From JACDET01 sp035568375 (GTDB lineage Bacteria > Patescibacteriota > Microgenomatia > Levybacterales > UBA12049), in assembly GCA_035568375.1 (NCBI GenBank), contig DATMOG010000064.1, positions 1 through 43,471 on the forward strand: DNA of 43,471 nt. The letters are read 5' to 3'. The notes below the pieces were generated by a model, which was not told the origin of the DNA, did not search any database, and saw only the letters and a list, made by a program, of their open reading frames with translations. Below, one piece after another: positions 1 to 8,467 of this stretch (the first letter of the stretch is position 1; every line of letters begins with the position of its first letter). The translations under genes were made by a program, and so were the position numbers.

Positions 1-407
1 GTGCTACCTTTTCATTCTCTTTGCTTCAAAAATATATTTCAATACGTATTGCTTATGGTATAGTAAGTATTGCTATTTTGCTCGGGTTTTGGTTTGGGTG
101 GCAACAGGTGCAACCTTATTTTGATATTGATAACCCATCAATTATCGTAGCGGGGAAAGCTATTCAGCAATTGACATCCAAAGATGCAAAGATTATTGCC
201 AACTATAATGGCGACAGTTCATTGCTTTATCAAACTGATAGACAAGGGTGGGCGAGTTTTGACTTTGATGTTGCGACTCTTCACAAAATGGGTGCTAATT
301 ATTTAGTCTTAGTTAATCCAACGCAAAAAGATATGAGTTTTGCGAAGCAATATAAAGTAATTGCATATACAAAACAATATCTTATTTTTGATTTGAATAA
401 GAAATAA
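1..407 (+). CDS. C-terminal part of a GT39-like membrane glycosyltransferase (5' truncated)
   Basis: The reading frame is open to the left edge (codons from base 3), so this is the tail of a longer gene and not a gene starting at the in-frame TTG at 21. What remains is one hydrophobic segment (around YGIVSIAILLGFWFGW) followed by about 95 soluble residues containing LLYQTDRQGW. That layout, a last membrane helix and a short extracytoplasmic domain, resembles the C-terminus of GT39/ArnT-like polyprenyl-phosphate sugar transferases often seen in Microgenomates genomes. No catalytic region is present in the window, so the family call is an inference. The glycosyltransferase genes that follow fit this role. 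Confidence 0.5.
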   Translation, partial: ATFSFSLLQKYISIRIAYGIVSIAILLGFWFGWQQVQPYFDIDNPSIIVAGKAIQQLTSKDAKIIANYNGDSSLLYQTDRQGWASFDFDVATLHKMGANYLVLVNPTQKDMSFAKQYKVIAYTKQYLIFDLNKK

Positions 408-412
408 TGCAA

Positions 413-426
413 CGGGTTTTGACCCG
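413..426 (+). terminator. Small hairpin after the first gene, possible weak terminator
   Basis: CGGGT, loop TTTG, ACCCG form a perfect 5-bp stem six bases after the stop codon. The downstream bases are only moderately T-rich (ACTTTCCTTT), so termination is uncertain. Confidence 0.3.
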
Positions 427-479
427 ACTTTCCTTTATACCTAATTCATTTTAGTGCACAGGCTCTTTTAAGAATATGT

Positions 480-518
480 GAAGCTTTTTTCAATGAATTG
501 CGTAAGTAGGAAAGCTTC
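480..518. repeat. 8-bp inverted repeat upstream of the first GT4 gene
   Basis: GAAGCTTT (480-487) and AAAGCTTC (511-518) are perfect inverted arms separated by 23 bases. The right arm ends five bases before the -10 box at 524, so the repeat spans the -35 zone. It could be an operator or an RNA hairpin from read-through transcription. Confidence 0.4.
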
Positions 519-523
519 GCCCG

Positions 524-529
524 TATTAT
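524..529 (+). promoter_or_regulatory. -10 box TATTAT, leaderless promoter for the GT4 gene at 536
   Basis: TATTAT ends exactly 6 bases before the ATG at 536, so transcription would begin at or next to the start codon. No Shine-Dalgarno sequence and no good -35 is visible. Confidence 0.5.
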
Positions 530-535
530 CATAAT

Positions 536-1726
536 ATGAAAGTACTCATAATTTCTTCATATCTTCCCTACCCTCTTTTTTCTGGAGGCCAGGTTAGATT
601 GTATAATTTGATTAAAGAGCTCTCTGCAAAACATGAAATAACGCTTATTTGTGAAAAACGAGCACATCAAACAAATAGTGATATTACTGAGGTTAAAAAA
701 ATTTGTAAGCATGTGATAACTGTCAAAAGGAGAAGACAGTGGAGCATCTCTAATATACTCAAAGCTGGTTTATCACCTCATTCATTTCTCATCACAGGGC
801 ATACCAATCAAGTTTTTAAACAAAAGATTCAAGAGACGCTCAATCATAATCATTTTGATGTTATTCATATTGAGACATATTATGTTACACAAAATATGCC
901 TCCGACGACCTTGCCAATTGTTTTGGTTGATCATAATATTGAGTATCAAGTTTATCAAAAATTCATGCAGCGAGCACCAGTTTTCCTTCGACCGTTTTTA
1001 AAGATGGATATTAGTAAGATTAAACGGGAAGAAGAATACTTTTGGAAACAAGCAAGTGCATTGATAGCAGTTTCTCGGGAAGATCAAGAAATCATGAAGA
1101 AGGTAGGATGTAACCCGTTCCTCGTAGCGAATGGTGTAGATACTGATAAGTTTACGGTTAAAAATTTCAGTAAGAGTAATGATGCAAAGGAGAAAAAGAT
1201 TTTATTTTTGGGAGATTTTAAATGGATACAAAATAGAGACGCGGCAATTTTTATTATTAAAGAGATTTGGCCTAAGATTAAAGAATCAGGAACTATAAAG
1301 CTCTGGATAGTAGGTAGAAAAATCCCTGATTCGATTAAAAGTTTAAACTCTGATGCTAGTGTATTTTTTGATGAAGAAAGCTCACATTTATCTACAGAAA
1401 AGATTTTTCAAAAAGCAGATGTTTTGCTTGCCCCAATTCGAATTGGTGGAGGAACAAGCTATAAAATTTTAGAAGCTATGTCTTCTGGTATCCCAGTGGT
1501 GACGATGCAAATGAGCGCTGATGCGCTAGGGGCGAAAGACGGAGAGGATATTCAGGTGGGACAAACAACAACAGAACTTGCTGAAAAAACGTTACTTCTT
1601 TTAGAAGATGATGAATTATATAGAAAGATTAGTAAAAATGGTCGAGTATTGGTTGAAAAAAATTACACGTGGAAGGAAATAGTGAAGAAGTTAGAAGAAG
1701 TCTATACCAAGGCTATGCTATACTAA
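536..1726 (+). CDS. Glycosyltransferase family 4 (GT-B fold)
   Basis: 396 residues. Probably transfers a sugar from a nucleotide-sugar donor to a growing lipid-linked glycan on the cytoplasmic face of the membrane. The N-terminal Rossmann half begins MKVLIISSYLPYP and carries the glycine-rich SGGQVRLYNL loop. The C-terminal donor-binding half has GGGTSYKILEAMSSGIPVV, the typical E-x7-E region of GT4 enzymes. Sugar and acceptor cannot be read from sequence. The start is supported by a -10 box six bases upstream. It heads a co-directional run of five glycan genes ending with a phosphoglycosyl transferase at 5703. Confidence 0.85.
   Translation: MKVLIISSYLPYPLFSGGQVRLYNLIKELSAKHEITLICEKRAHQTNSDITEVKKICKHVITVKRRRQWSISNILKAGLSPHSFLITGHTNQVFKQKIQETLNHNHFDVIHIETYYVTQNMPPTTLPIVLVDHNIEYQVYQKFMQRAPVFLRPFLKMDISKIKREEEYFWKQASALIAVSREDQEIMKKVGCNPFLVANGVDTDKFTVKNFSKSNDAKEKKILFLGDFKWIQNRDAAIFIIKEIWPKIKESGTIKLWIVGRKIPDSIKSLNSDASVFFDEESSHLSTEKIFQKADVLLAPIRIGGGTSYKILEAMSSGIPVVTMQMSADALGAKDGEDIQVGQTTTELAEKTLLLLEDDELYRKISKNGRVLVEKNYTWKEIVKKLEEVYTKAMLY
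1716..1724 (+). promoter_or_regulatory. Extended -10 TGC-TATACT inside the end of the preceding gene
   Basis: TGCTATACT lies within the last codons of the upstream GT4 gene, and TATACT ends 6 bases before ATG 1731. This predicts a leaderless secondary transcript start for the next gene. Confidence 0.5.
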
Positions 1727-1730
1727 ATGC

Positions 1731-2861
1731 ATGAGGATTGGGATTGATGCAAGACTTTGGAATGAGACTGGTGTTGGACGATACATCAGGAATCTTATTG
1801 ATGAATTGCAAGTGATTGATAAGAAGAATGACTATGTTCTGTTTGTCAGTAAGGGAATCAAGAATCAAGAATTAAGAATCAAGGAAAATTGGCAAGTTGT
1901 TGAGACCGATATTCATTGGCATACGTTTGAAGAACAATTTCGGTTCCCCCAAATTTTAGAAAAAGAGAATCTAGATCTTGTTCATTTTCCATATTTTTCT
2001 GTCCCCATTTTCTACAATCGGCCATTTATTATTACGATTCACGATTTAATTATTAATCACTATCCTACTGGCAAAGCTTCAACTCTTCCTTTTTCTCTTT
2101 ATTATTTCAAGTTGCTCGGATATAAGTATGTCATCAAACAGGCAGCTCAGAAAGCTAAGAAAGTACTTACAGTCTCTCATGCAACGAAACAAGAAATTGT
2201 GCAACATTTAGGAGTTTCATCGAATAAAGTTTTAGTTACATATGAAGGAGTGGAAGATAAAATAAAGAAAAAAGCTGAATTCGAAGTAAGAAAATTGCCA
2301 TTTGAAAAGGAAAAATATTTTCTCTATGTCGGCAATGCCTATCCTCATAAGAATTTAGAGAAATTGATTGATGGGTATGCCTTAGTTAGTAAAGATTATC
2401 CTAATGTAAAATTAGTTTTTGTCGGCAAGAAAAATTATTTTTATGAACGGCTTGCACAAAAAGTTACTGATATGGAATTGGAAAAGAATATTATATTTAT
2501 GGGTAGCGTCACTGATGAAGAATTAACATCATTATATCATCATGCAGAAGCACTTATTTTGCCTTCTCTAATGGAAGGATTTGGTCTGCCTGGTTTGGAA
2601 GCAATGCAATCAGGTTGTCTTGTTCTTGCATCAGCAATTCCCTCACTGAAAGAAATTTATGGTGATGCAGCGGTTTATTTTGATCCTCTTGCGATTGATA
2701 CCGTGCATGTTACAATACGGGAAGTTTTAGAGAACAAGAAGAAATTTCAAATTTATGTCGAAAAAGGGAAGAGGCATGTCTTAATCTTTTCTTGGAGAAA
2801 GATGGCAGAAGAAACCTTAAAAATATATGAAAGTTGCTTTAGTATACGATCGGATAAATAA
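1731..2861 (+). CDS. Glycosyltransferase family 4, mannosyltransferase-like
   Basis: 376 residues. Starts MRIGIDARLWNETGVGRYIRNL, the N-terminal pattern of a common bacterial GT4 branch in which GxGRY follows the first strand. The donor-site region reads LPSLMEGFGLPGLEAMQSG, with the glutamates at the usual E-x7-E spacing. FLYVGNAYPHKNLEKLIDGY marks the start of the C-terminal Rossmann domain. It is likely a cytoplasmic, membrane-associated sugar transferase acting in the same glycan pathway as its neighbours. Mannose is only a guess, based on the mannose-1-phosphate guanylyltransferase two genes on. Its end overlaps the next gene by 35 bases. Confidence 0.85.
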   Translation: MRIGIDARLWNETGVGRYIRNLIDELQVIDKKNDYVLFVSKGIKNQELRIKENWQVVETDIHWHTFEEQFRFPQILEKENLDLVHFPYFSVPIFYNRPFIITIHDLIINHYPTGKASTLPFSLYYFKLLGYKYVIKQAAQKAKKVLTVSHATKQEIVQHLGVSSNKVLVTYEGVEDKIKKKAEFEVRKLPFEKEKYFLYVGNAYPHKNLEKLIDGYALVSKDYPNVKLVFVGKKNYFYERLAQKVTDMELEKNIIFMGSVTDEELTSLYHHAEALILPSLMEGFGLPGLEAMQSGCLVLASAIPSLKEIYGDAAVYFDPLAIDTVHVTIREVLENKKKFQIYVEKGKRHVLIFSWRKMAEETLKIYESCFSIRSDK

Positions 2862-3924
2862 ATGGGGGGGTGCTGAACGCGTTTTACTCGCGCTTCATAA
2901 ATTATTCCCTAAAGCTCCAGTTTTTACCTCAGTATATTCTCCGAAACATGCAAATTGGGCAAACGAGTTTGATGTCAATCCGTCTTTTTTGCAAAAATTC
3001 TCTCATATCGTTACAAATCATGAGCTCTATCCTTTTCTCATGCCTATAGCATTTGAAAGATTTTCTTTTGCTGAGTATGAATTAGTAATATCTGTGACGA
3101 GTGAGGCAGCAAAAGGAATTATCACCAAGCCAGGAACCAAACATATTTGTTATTGTCTTACGCCAACACGATATCTTTGGAGCGGCTATGATGAGTATTT
3201 TAAAAATCCTGTATTGAAAATGGTTGCTTCTCCAGCTGTTTCTTATTTAAAAAGCTGGGATCAAATAGCAGCAAAACGTCCCGATAGATTAGTTGCAATA
3301 TCAAAAGAAGTACAAGACAGGATTAAAAAATACTATGGTCTCGATTCGTTTATCATTTATCCACCTGTGGAGTTAACTTCTAAAAATGAACTTCTAGGGT
3401 CTAGCTTAAAAAAAAATAAAAAGGGGAAAGGTTATCTCATCGTATCTCGATTATCCAAGTTTACTAAGTACAAACGGATTGATCTAGCAATACAAGCATG
3501 TAATGAACTCAAATTGCCTTTGCAGATTATTGGTGAGGGGAGCTGGAAAAAAGAGCTGGAGCAAATGGCTGGTCCAACGATCGAATTTATAGGGAATGTG
3601 GATGATACACAACTTGTCAAATATTATCAGAACTGTCGAGCGTTACTTTTTCCAGCTATTGAAGATTTTGGATTGACGATAGTTGAAGCACAATCATTCG
3701 GTAAGCCTGTTATTGCATTTCGTGGTGGAGGTGCTTTAGAAACAGTTAAAGAGGGGAAAACTGGCATTTTTTTTGATAAACAAACAAAGGATTCATTGAT
3801 ACATGCATTATTAACTTTTGAGAATATGCATTTTGATCCTGCCGTAAGTAAAAAAAATGCCCGACAGTTCAGTCAGAACAGTTTTAAAACAGCATTTTTA
3901 AAACTTGTACATCAATTAGTTTAA
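2827..3924 (+). CDS. Glycosyltransferase family 4, WbaZ-like
   Basis: 365 residues. Begins MKVALVYDRINKWGGAERVL, the signature start of WbaZ-type GT4 mannosyltransferases. The C-terminal donor domain has FPAIEDFGLTIVEAQSFGKP (PxxEDFGLTxVEA), also typical of this branch. It probably adds mannose to a lipid-linked oligosaccharide. The gene begins 35 bases inside the previous one, suggesting translational coupling. A run of seven G residues (2864-2870) falls in codons 13-15, unusual in such AT-rich DNA. Family assignment is firm; the exact linkage made is unknown. Confidence 0.85.
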   Translation: MKVALVYDRINKWGGAERVLLALHKLFPKAPVFTSVYSPKHANWANEFDVNPSFLQKFSHIVTNHELYPFLMPIAFERFSFAEYELVISVTSEAAKGIITKPGTKHICYCLTPTRYLWSGYDEYFKNPVLKMVASPAVSYLKSWDQIAAKRPDRLVAISKEVQDRIKKYYGLDSFIIYPPVELTSKNELLGSSLKKNKKGKGYLIVSRLSKFTKYKRIDLAIQACNELKLPLQIIGEGSWKKELEQMAGPTIEFIGNVDDTQLVKYYQNCRALLFPAIEDFGLTIVEAQSFGKPVIAFRGGGALETVKEGKTGIFFDKQTKDSLIHALLTFENMHFDPAVSKKNARQFSQNSFKTAFLKLVHQLV

Positions 3925-3927
3925 TAC

Positions 3928-3933
3928 TATAAT
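3928..3933 (+). promoter_or_regulatory. -10 box TATAAT upstream of manC-like gene
   Basis: A perfect TATAAT lies 15 bases before ATG 3949, predicting a leader of about 8-9 bases. It sits just after the stop codon of the upstream gene. Confidence 0.45.
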
Positions 3934-3948
3934 AATAGTAGAGTCCCT

Positions 3949-5034
3949 ATGAAGATTGTATTATTTGCAGGAGGCGTTGGAAGCCGTTTATGGCCACTTT
4001 CCAGGAAGAATGCACCGAAACAATTCGGTAAAATTATTGCAGATAGATCCATGGTGCAAATAGCTGTTCATAAGTTATTTCCAGAATTTAACTGGAAGGA
4101 TATATATATATCAACCGGTAAGCAATACGCTTCACTTATTTCCGAACAACTTCCCGAACTTCCAACAGATAATGTCATTGTCGAACCAGAAATGCGGGAT
4201 GTCGGACCCGCTGTAGGTTTAGTAGTTGCGCAAATGGTGAAAATTAATCCTGATGAGCCCTTAGTACTATTGTGGGGAAGTGACCATCTGGTTAAAAAAG
4301 AAGCATTATTTAGAAAAATGCTCAGGACAGCTGAAAAGTTGATTCAAAGAGATCCAAACCGGATTGTTTTTATCGGCCAGAAACCGCGTTTTGCTAATCA
4401 GAATTTGGGTTATATTGAATTTGGTAAACAAACTGAAATTATTGATAATCTCCCTATTCATGAATTTACCAGCTTTCAATATCGTCCGCCTCTTGAAAAA
4501 GCACAAGAATGGTTAAATGATGGCAAACATGCATGGAATTTAGGGTATTTTGCGACAACACCACGTTTTCTCTGGAAATTGTTTGAAGAATTTTCTCCAG
4601 AGTTATATACAAAATTGAAGAAGATTCAAGATGTATTTGGAACAACTGATTATGAAAAAGTACTTGCTGAAGTTTATCCAACACTCGAAAAGATTTCCTT
4701 TGATAACGCAATTCTTGAAAAAATAGATCCAAAAGTTGGTCTTGTTATTTCTGCGGATATTGAATGGAGCGATATTGGGGCATGGGAGGCATTGAAGGAA
4801 GCATTAAGTGATAAGGTAGAAGCAAATGTAACGAAGGGGAAAATCCTTTTGGAAGACTGTCGGGATTCGATTCTCCATAATGAAACAAAGCAACTTATTG
4901 TCGGGATAGACTTAGAAGGTCTAGTGGTCGTGAGTATGGATGATGTTATTTTAATTTGTCCGAAAGATTCAGTGCCAAAAATTAAGAAATTTGTACAAAG
5001 TCTTAATGGTACTGACTACGAGCACCTGGCTTAA
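3949..5034 (+). CDS. manC: Mannose-1-phosphate guanylyltransferase
   Basis: 361 residues. Makes GDP-mannose from mannose-1-phosphate and GTP in the cytoplasm. The N-terminus FAGGVGSRLWPLSRKNAPKQ is the sugar-nucleotidyltransferase signature GGxGxRLWPLSR.xxPKQF. Further family landmarks are EPEMRDVGPAVG, WGSDH and SADIEWSDIGAWEAL. It lacks the C-terminal phosphomannose isomerase cupin of long bifunctional ManC proteins, so it is the short single-function form. It supplies the donor that the adjacent GT4 enzymes could use. The ORF ends three bases before the phosphoglycosyl transferase. Confidence 0.9.
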   Translation: MKIVLFAGGVGSRLWPLSRKNAPKQFGKIIADRSMVQIAVHKLFPEFNWKDIYISTGKQYASLISEQLPELPTDNVIVEPEMRDVGPAVGLVVAQMVKINPDEPLVLLWGSDHLVKKEALFRKMLRTAEKLIQRDPNRIVFIGQKPRFANQNLGYIEFGKQTEIIDNLPIHEFTSFQYRPPLEKAQEWLNDGKHAWNLGYFATTPRFLWKLFEEFSPELYTKLKKIQDVFGTTDYEKVLAEVYPTLEKISFDNAILEKIDPKVGLVISADIEWSDIGAWEALKEALSDKVEANVTKGKILLEDCRDSILHNETKQLIVGIDLEGLVVVSMDDVILICPKDSVPKIKKFVQSLNGTDYEHLA

Positions 5035-5037
5035 AAC

Positions 5038-5703
5038 ATGGCTCAGATAATAAAAAAAAGCATATTTTATATTTGTACCAAAAGACTTATTGATATCGTC
5101 TCTTCCGTTTTCCTTTTAATTATTTTTTCACCAATAATTTTTTCGGTTGCGGTTGCAATTAAGCTTGATTCTAGTGGTTCTATTTTGGCAGATACACCAA
5201 GAAGAGTTGGAAAGAATAACAGATATTTTTATCCTTATAAATTTCGATCTATGATTGTGCATGCATATTATTTGTTGAAGACTGACCCGAAATTTAAGGC
5301 TGCATATGAAGAACAACAGCAAGGTGGCAATTATAAGATTAAGAACGATCCTCGAATTACGCGCGTTGGGAAATTTATTCGCAAGTATTCACTTGATGAA
5401 ATTCCTCAACTTTTGAATGTATTGAAAGGTGAAATGAGTTTGGTTGGACCACGTCCGTATTATCCAGAAGAATTGGAAAAACAACAGAAAATTTATCCCC
5501 AAACACAAGAATTAGTAAAGGAAGTGTTATCTGTTAAACCTGGTATTACCGGTTATTGGCAGGTCAGTGGCAGAAGCGAAGTGAAATTTGATAAACGAAT
5601 TCAAATGGATGCAAACTATGCTAGAAAAGAATCAATCTTTTTAGATCTCTGGATCATTTTTAAAACACCATGGGCAATGATTTCAGGTAAAGGAGCATTA
5701 TAG
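5038..5703 (+). CDS. Monotopic phosphoglycosyl transferase (sugar transferase, WcaJ/ExoY C-domain type)
   Basis: 221 residues. Transfers a sugar-phosphate from a nucleotide sugar to undecaprenyl phosphate, the first membrane step in building a lipid-linked glycan. One re-entrant hydrophobic segment (residues about 17-42, KRLIDIVSSVFLLIIFSPI) precedes the catalytic domain. The catalytic Asp-Glu dyad lies in YSLDEIPQL (D120, E121), followed by GEMSLVGPRP and KPGITGYWQVSGR. This is the minimal bacterial form without the extra N-terminal membrane domain of WcaJ. It closes the glycan gene run; a new promoter follows. Confidence 0.92.
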   Translation: MAQIIKKSIFYICTKRLIDIVSSVFLLIIFSPIIFSVAVAIKLDSSGSILADTPRRVGKNNRYFYPYKFRSMIVHAYYLLKTDPKFKAAYEEQQQGGNYKIKNDPRITRVGKFIRKYSLDEIPQLLNVLKGEMSLVGPRPYYPEELEKQQKIYPQTQELVKEVLSVKPGITGYWQVSGRSEVKFDKRIQMDANYARKESIFLDLWIIFKTPWAMISGKGAL

Positions 5704-5713
5704 TCTTGTCAGT

Positions 5714-5743
5714 TTGACAAATAATAGGTAACTTGGCTATTAT
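5714..5743 (+). promoter_or_regulatory. Sigma70-type promoter for the DUF4012 gene
   Basis: TTGACA (5714-5719), an 18-base spacer, TATTAT (5738-5743), then 12 bases to ATG 5756. The best -35/-10 pair in the left half of the window; predicted leader about 5-6 bases. Confidence 0.65.
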
Positions 5744-5755
5744 ATATATTGCACA

Positions 5756-7756
5756 ATGTCAGGATTTGATAAAATTGAATTTAATGATAAGAAGAGTTCT
5801 AATCTAAATGCGGAAGCAGCAGTAAGTACTAGTATAAAAAGCACGCCGGATTTCGCAAAAAGTAATAGTACGATAGTTATGCCAAAAAGAAAAAAAAAGA
5901 TTAACGCTAATTTTAAAATCTCACGAAGGCATCTTATTACGCTTGGAGTAGTTGTTCTGCTTGTTGTTCTTATAAGTATTCCTGCATATGCAGCATATAA
6001 GTCTGGTTTGGCAACATATCGTGAAGCAAAGCTTATTGCCACTGCCGTTAAACAGCAAAATGTCAGTTTGGCATCAGACGAGATCACAAAGACACAAACC
6101 CTACTTAATAAGACAAAGACAAATTTTCATTTTCTTTTACCATTGAAACTTATTCCGATTGTCAATTGGTATTACAGCGATGCTGATCATTTAATGAATG
6201 CAGCATCAAGTGGATTAGATAGCGCACAAATTATTACTGCCTCTTTGAAACCTTATGCCGATGTCTTAGGGTTAAAAGGAACAGGTAATCCTGCAGGAGT
6301 TTCGACATCTGATAGAATTAAGACTGCTGTCTTAAGTTTAGGAAAAATTACGCCACAGATTGACAAGATTCAAATATCTCTTGATGTTATGAAGAAGGAA
6401 ATGGATCAGGTAGATCCTAACCATTATCCAACGTTTCTCTTTGGAAAAACAGTTAAGACTCAGTTGATTGGATTGAAGACATTTACAGATGAAAGTGCCG
6501 TTGGGGTGACTGATGCCAAACCGTTGATTAAGACATTACCAAATCTTCTTGGATCTAACCAACCGAAATACTATCTTATTCTTTTCCAAAACGATAAAGA
6601 ACTTCGTCCAACGGGAGGATTTATTACAGCATATGCCATAGTTAAAATTGATCAAGGAAGCATTTCTATAGAAAAATCTGAAAATATTTATACACTTGAT
6701 GATTCCATTCCAAATAAACCACCAGCACCAGCGCCTATTTTGAAATACTTTCCAGGTGTATACGAATATAACCTGCGGGATAGTAATTTGTCTCCTGATT
6801 TTATGGTCTCTATGAAAACATTTAGGTCAATGTATGACAAAGCTGGTTTGAAACAAGATGTCAATGGTATCATTGCGATTGATACCAATGTGCTTGTCTC
6901 AACTATTAAGATTCTTGATAATCAAGTTCAGGCGGATGGTCAAACATTCACAACTGATAAGGATCCACATTGTGATTGTCCACAAGTTATCTACCAATTA
7001 GAAAATAATATTTCTCGTCCTGTAGGGTATGTCAAAACAGAACGAAAGAGTTTGATTGGAGATCTTATGTCAGCAATTATGGTGAAGTCATTAACATCCT
7101 CACCAAAGAAATATTGGGGGCCACTTCTTCAAACAATGATTATGCAGACAAGCCAAAAGGATATTCTTTATGATCTCTATGATGATCAGGCACAACAGGG
7201 AATTGAAGCACTCAATGCTGCAGGACGTATCAAGCCTTTTGATGGAGACTATTTACATATTAATGATACGAATTTTTCAGGAGCAAAAGTTAATATTTTT
7301 ATGCAAGAGTCTGTAGATAACGCATATAGTTTAGCAAATGATGGAACGATTACAAAAACGGTGACGATTCATTATAAAAATCCCTATCCTCCTTCGGATT
7401 GTAGTCTTAAATCAGGAGGGCTTTGTTTAAATGCAGAATATCGTGATTGGTTGCGCGTATATGTTCCTGAAGGAAGTCAGTTGACGAGCAGTACTGGATC
7501 ACAAGTAAAGATTTCAACCCACAATGATCTTGGTAAGACCGTCTTTGAAGGATTTGTTACTGTGAGAACAGAAGGCTTCAACACAGTTACACTTACTTAT
7601 ACATTGCCATTTAAGTTAAAATCAGGTTCACCGCTTCCTGTTATGATTCAGAAACAACCTGGTGCTACCAATAATCAATATAATATGATGGTAAACGGTA
7701 ATACAGTCGATACTTTCACTCTCACCACTGATAAAACGACACAGGTTAAGTTTTAA
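5756..7756 (+). CDS. DUF4012 membrane-anchored extracytoplasmic protein
   Basis: 666 residues. A charged cytoplasmic N-terminus of about 60 residues leads to one transmembrane helix (LGVVVLLVVLISIPAYAAY) and a large extracytoplasmic region. The DUF4012 hallmark is visible: YYLILFQNDKELRPTGGF, then long beta-rich stretches. The function of DUF4012 is not established; in Microgenomates and actinobacteria it is frequently found near glycan genes, which suits its position after the glycosyltransferase run. The start is set by the promoter 12 bases upstream. Two short cysteine patches (HCDCPQ and DCSLKSGGLC) could form disulfides outside the cell. Confidence 0.85.
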   Translation: MSGFDKIEFNDKKSSNLNAEAAVSTSIKSTPDFAKSNSTIVMPKRKKKINANFKISRRHLITLGVVVLLVVLISIPAYAAYKSGLATYREAKLIATAVKQQNVSLASDEITKTQTLLNKTKTNFHFLLPLKLIPIVNWYYSDADHLMNAASSGLDSAQIITASLKPYADVLGLKGTGNPAGVSTSDRIKTAVLSLGKITPQIDKIQISLDVMKKEMDQVDPNHYPTFLFGKTVKTQLIGLKTFTDESAVGVTDAKPLIKTLPNLLGSNQPKYYLILFQNDKELRPTGGFITAYAIVKIDQGSISIEKSENIYTLDDSIPNKPPAPAPILKYFPGVYEYNLRDSNLSPDFMVSMKTFRSMYDKAGLKQDVNGIIAIDTNVLVSTIKILDNQVQADGQTFTTDKDPHCDCPQVIYQLENNISRPVGYVKTERKSLIGDLMSAIMVKSLTSSPKKYWGPLLQTMIMQTSQKDILYDLYDDQAQQGIEALNAAGRIKPFDGDYLHINDTNFSGAKVNIFMQESVDNAYSLANDGTITKTVTIHYKNPYPPSDCSLKSGGLCLNAEYRDWLRVYVPEGSQLTSSTGSQVKISTHNDLGKTVFEGFVTVRTEGFNTVTLTYTLPFKLKSGSPLPVMIQKQPGATNNQYNMMVNGNTVDTFTLTTDKTTQVKF

Positions 7757-7782
7757 AATAGCTTAATAAAACTTTTCTTTCT

Positions 7783-8424
7783 ATGAGAAACTTTAGGACT
7801 GAAGGAATCGTTATCAAACGTCGCAATTTTAACGAAGCAGATCGCATTATTACAGTGATGACTCGTGATTACGGCAAAATCCAAATAAGAGCTGCTGGCG
7901 TACGAAAAATTACCAGCCGTCGTGCTGCACATATCGAACTACTTAATCATACAGTATTGCATCTTTATAAGGGTAATACTTTTGCTATTTTGACGGAAGC
8001 AAAAATGATTGATGATTTCTCGTCAATTAAAGAGAATTTTGAAAAAATTGGATTAGCTTATCATTTGTGTGAGCTGGTTGATGGACTCTGTCCTGATAAT
8101 CAGGAAAATGGTAAGGTATTTGAGCTTTTGCAAAAGACGTTAAGAGAATTATCACAACAAAATGAAGTTTATAGGCCCCACTACGCAACACAAGAAATAG
8201 ATGATTATACTTTGGGGACATTTGGTATTGAGGTAGTTGATTCACCTCGATTAGCTACTCATAAAAGTGGGATATTGGAATATTTTGAATCATCGATTCT
8301 TTCAGACCTTGGTTATTGGGATAAAAATGATACGGTTGTCAATCAATTTAATACCCATGACATGATTGAAAATATTCTTGAACGCAAGCTCAAAAGCCGT
8401 TCCATTTTTGCCAAACTGCAATAA
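7783..8424 (+). CDS. recO: DNA repair protein RecO
   Basis: 213 residues, slightly shorter than typical RecO (about 240). RecO promotes loading of RecA on SSB-coated single strands in the RecFOR pathway and can anneal strands. The N-terminal OB-fold signature is clear: FRTEGIVIKRRNFNEADRII, then TRDYGKIQIRAAGVRK. The C-terminal helical half is present, but the four-cysteine zinc site of some RecO proteins is not. It has its own region between DUF4012 and glyS; no strong -10 is seen upstream. Confidence 0.88.
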   Translation: MRNFRTEGIVIKRRNFNEADRIITVMTRDYGKIQIRAAGVRKITSRRAAHIELLNHTVLHLYKGNTFAILTEAKMIDDFSSIKENFEKIGLAYHLCELVDGLCPDNQENGKVFELLQKTLRELSQQNEVYRPHYATQEIDDYTLGTFGIEVVDSPRLATHKSGILEYFESSILSDLGYWDKNDTVVNQFNTHDMIENILERKLKSRSIFAKLQ

Positions 8425-8452
8425 TCTAATAAGTTTTATCTTCATTTTTTTC

Positions 8453-8461
8453 TGCTATAAT
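8453..8461 (+). promoter_or_regulatory. Extended -10 TGC-TATAAT, leaderless promoter for glyS
   Basis: TGCTATAAT ends exactly 6 bases before ATG 8468. This decides the start of glyS: in-frame codons further upstream would lie before the transcription start and overlap recO. Confidence 0.65.
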
Positions 8462-8467
8462 ACTTTT

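Noticed and set aside
8366..8467. Extended N-terminus of glycyl-tRNA synthetase
   Set aside because: The extra 34 residues overlap recO, are not family-like and lie upstream of the predicted transcription start.
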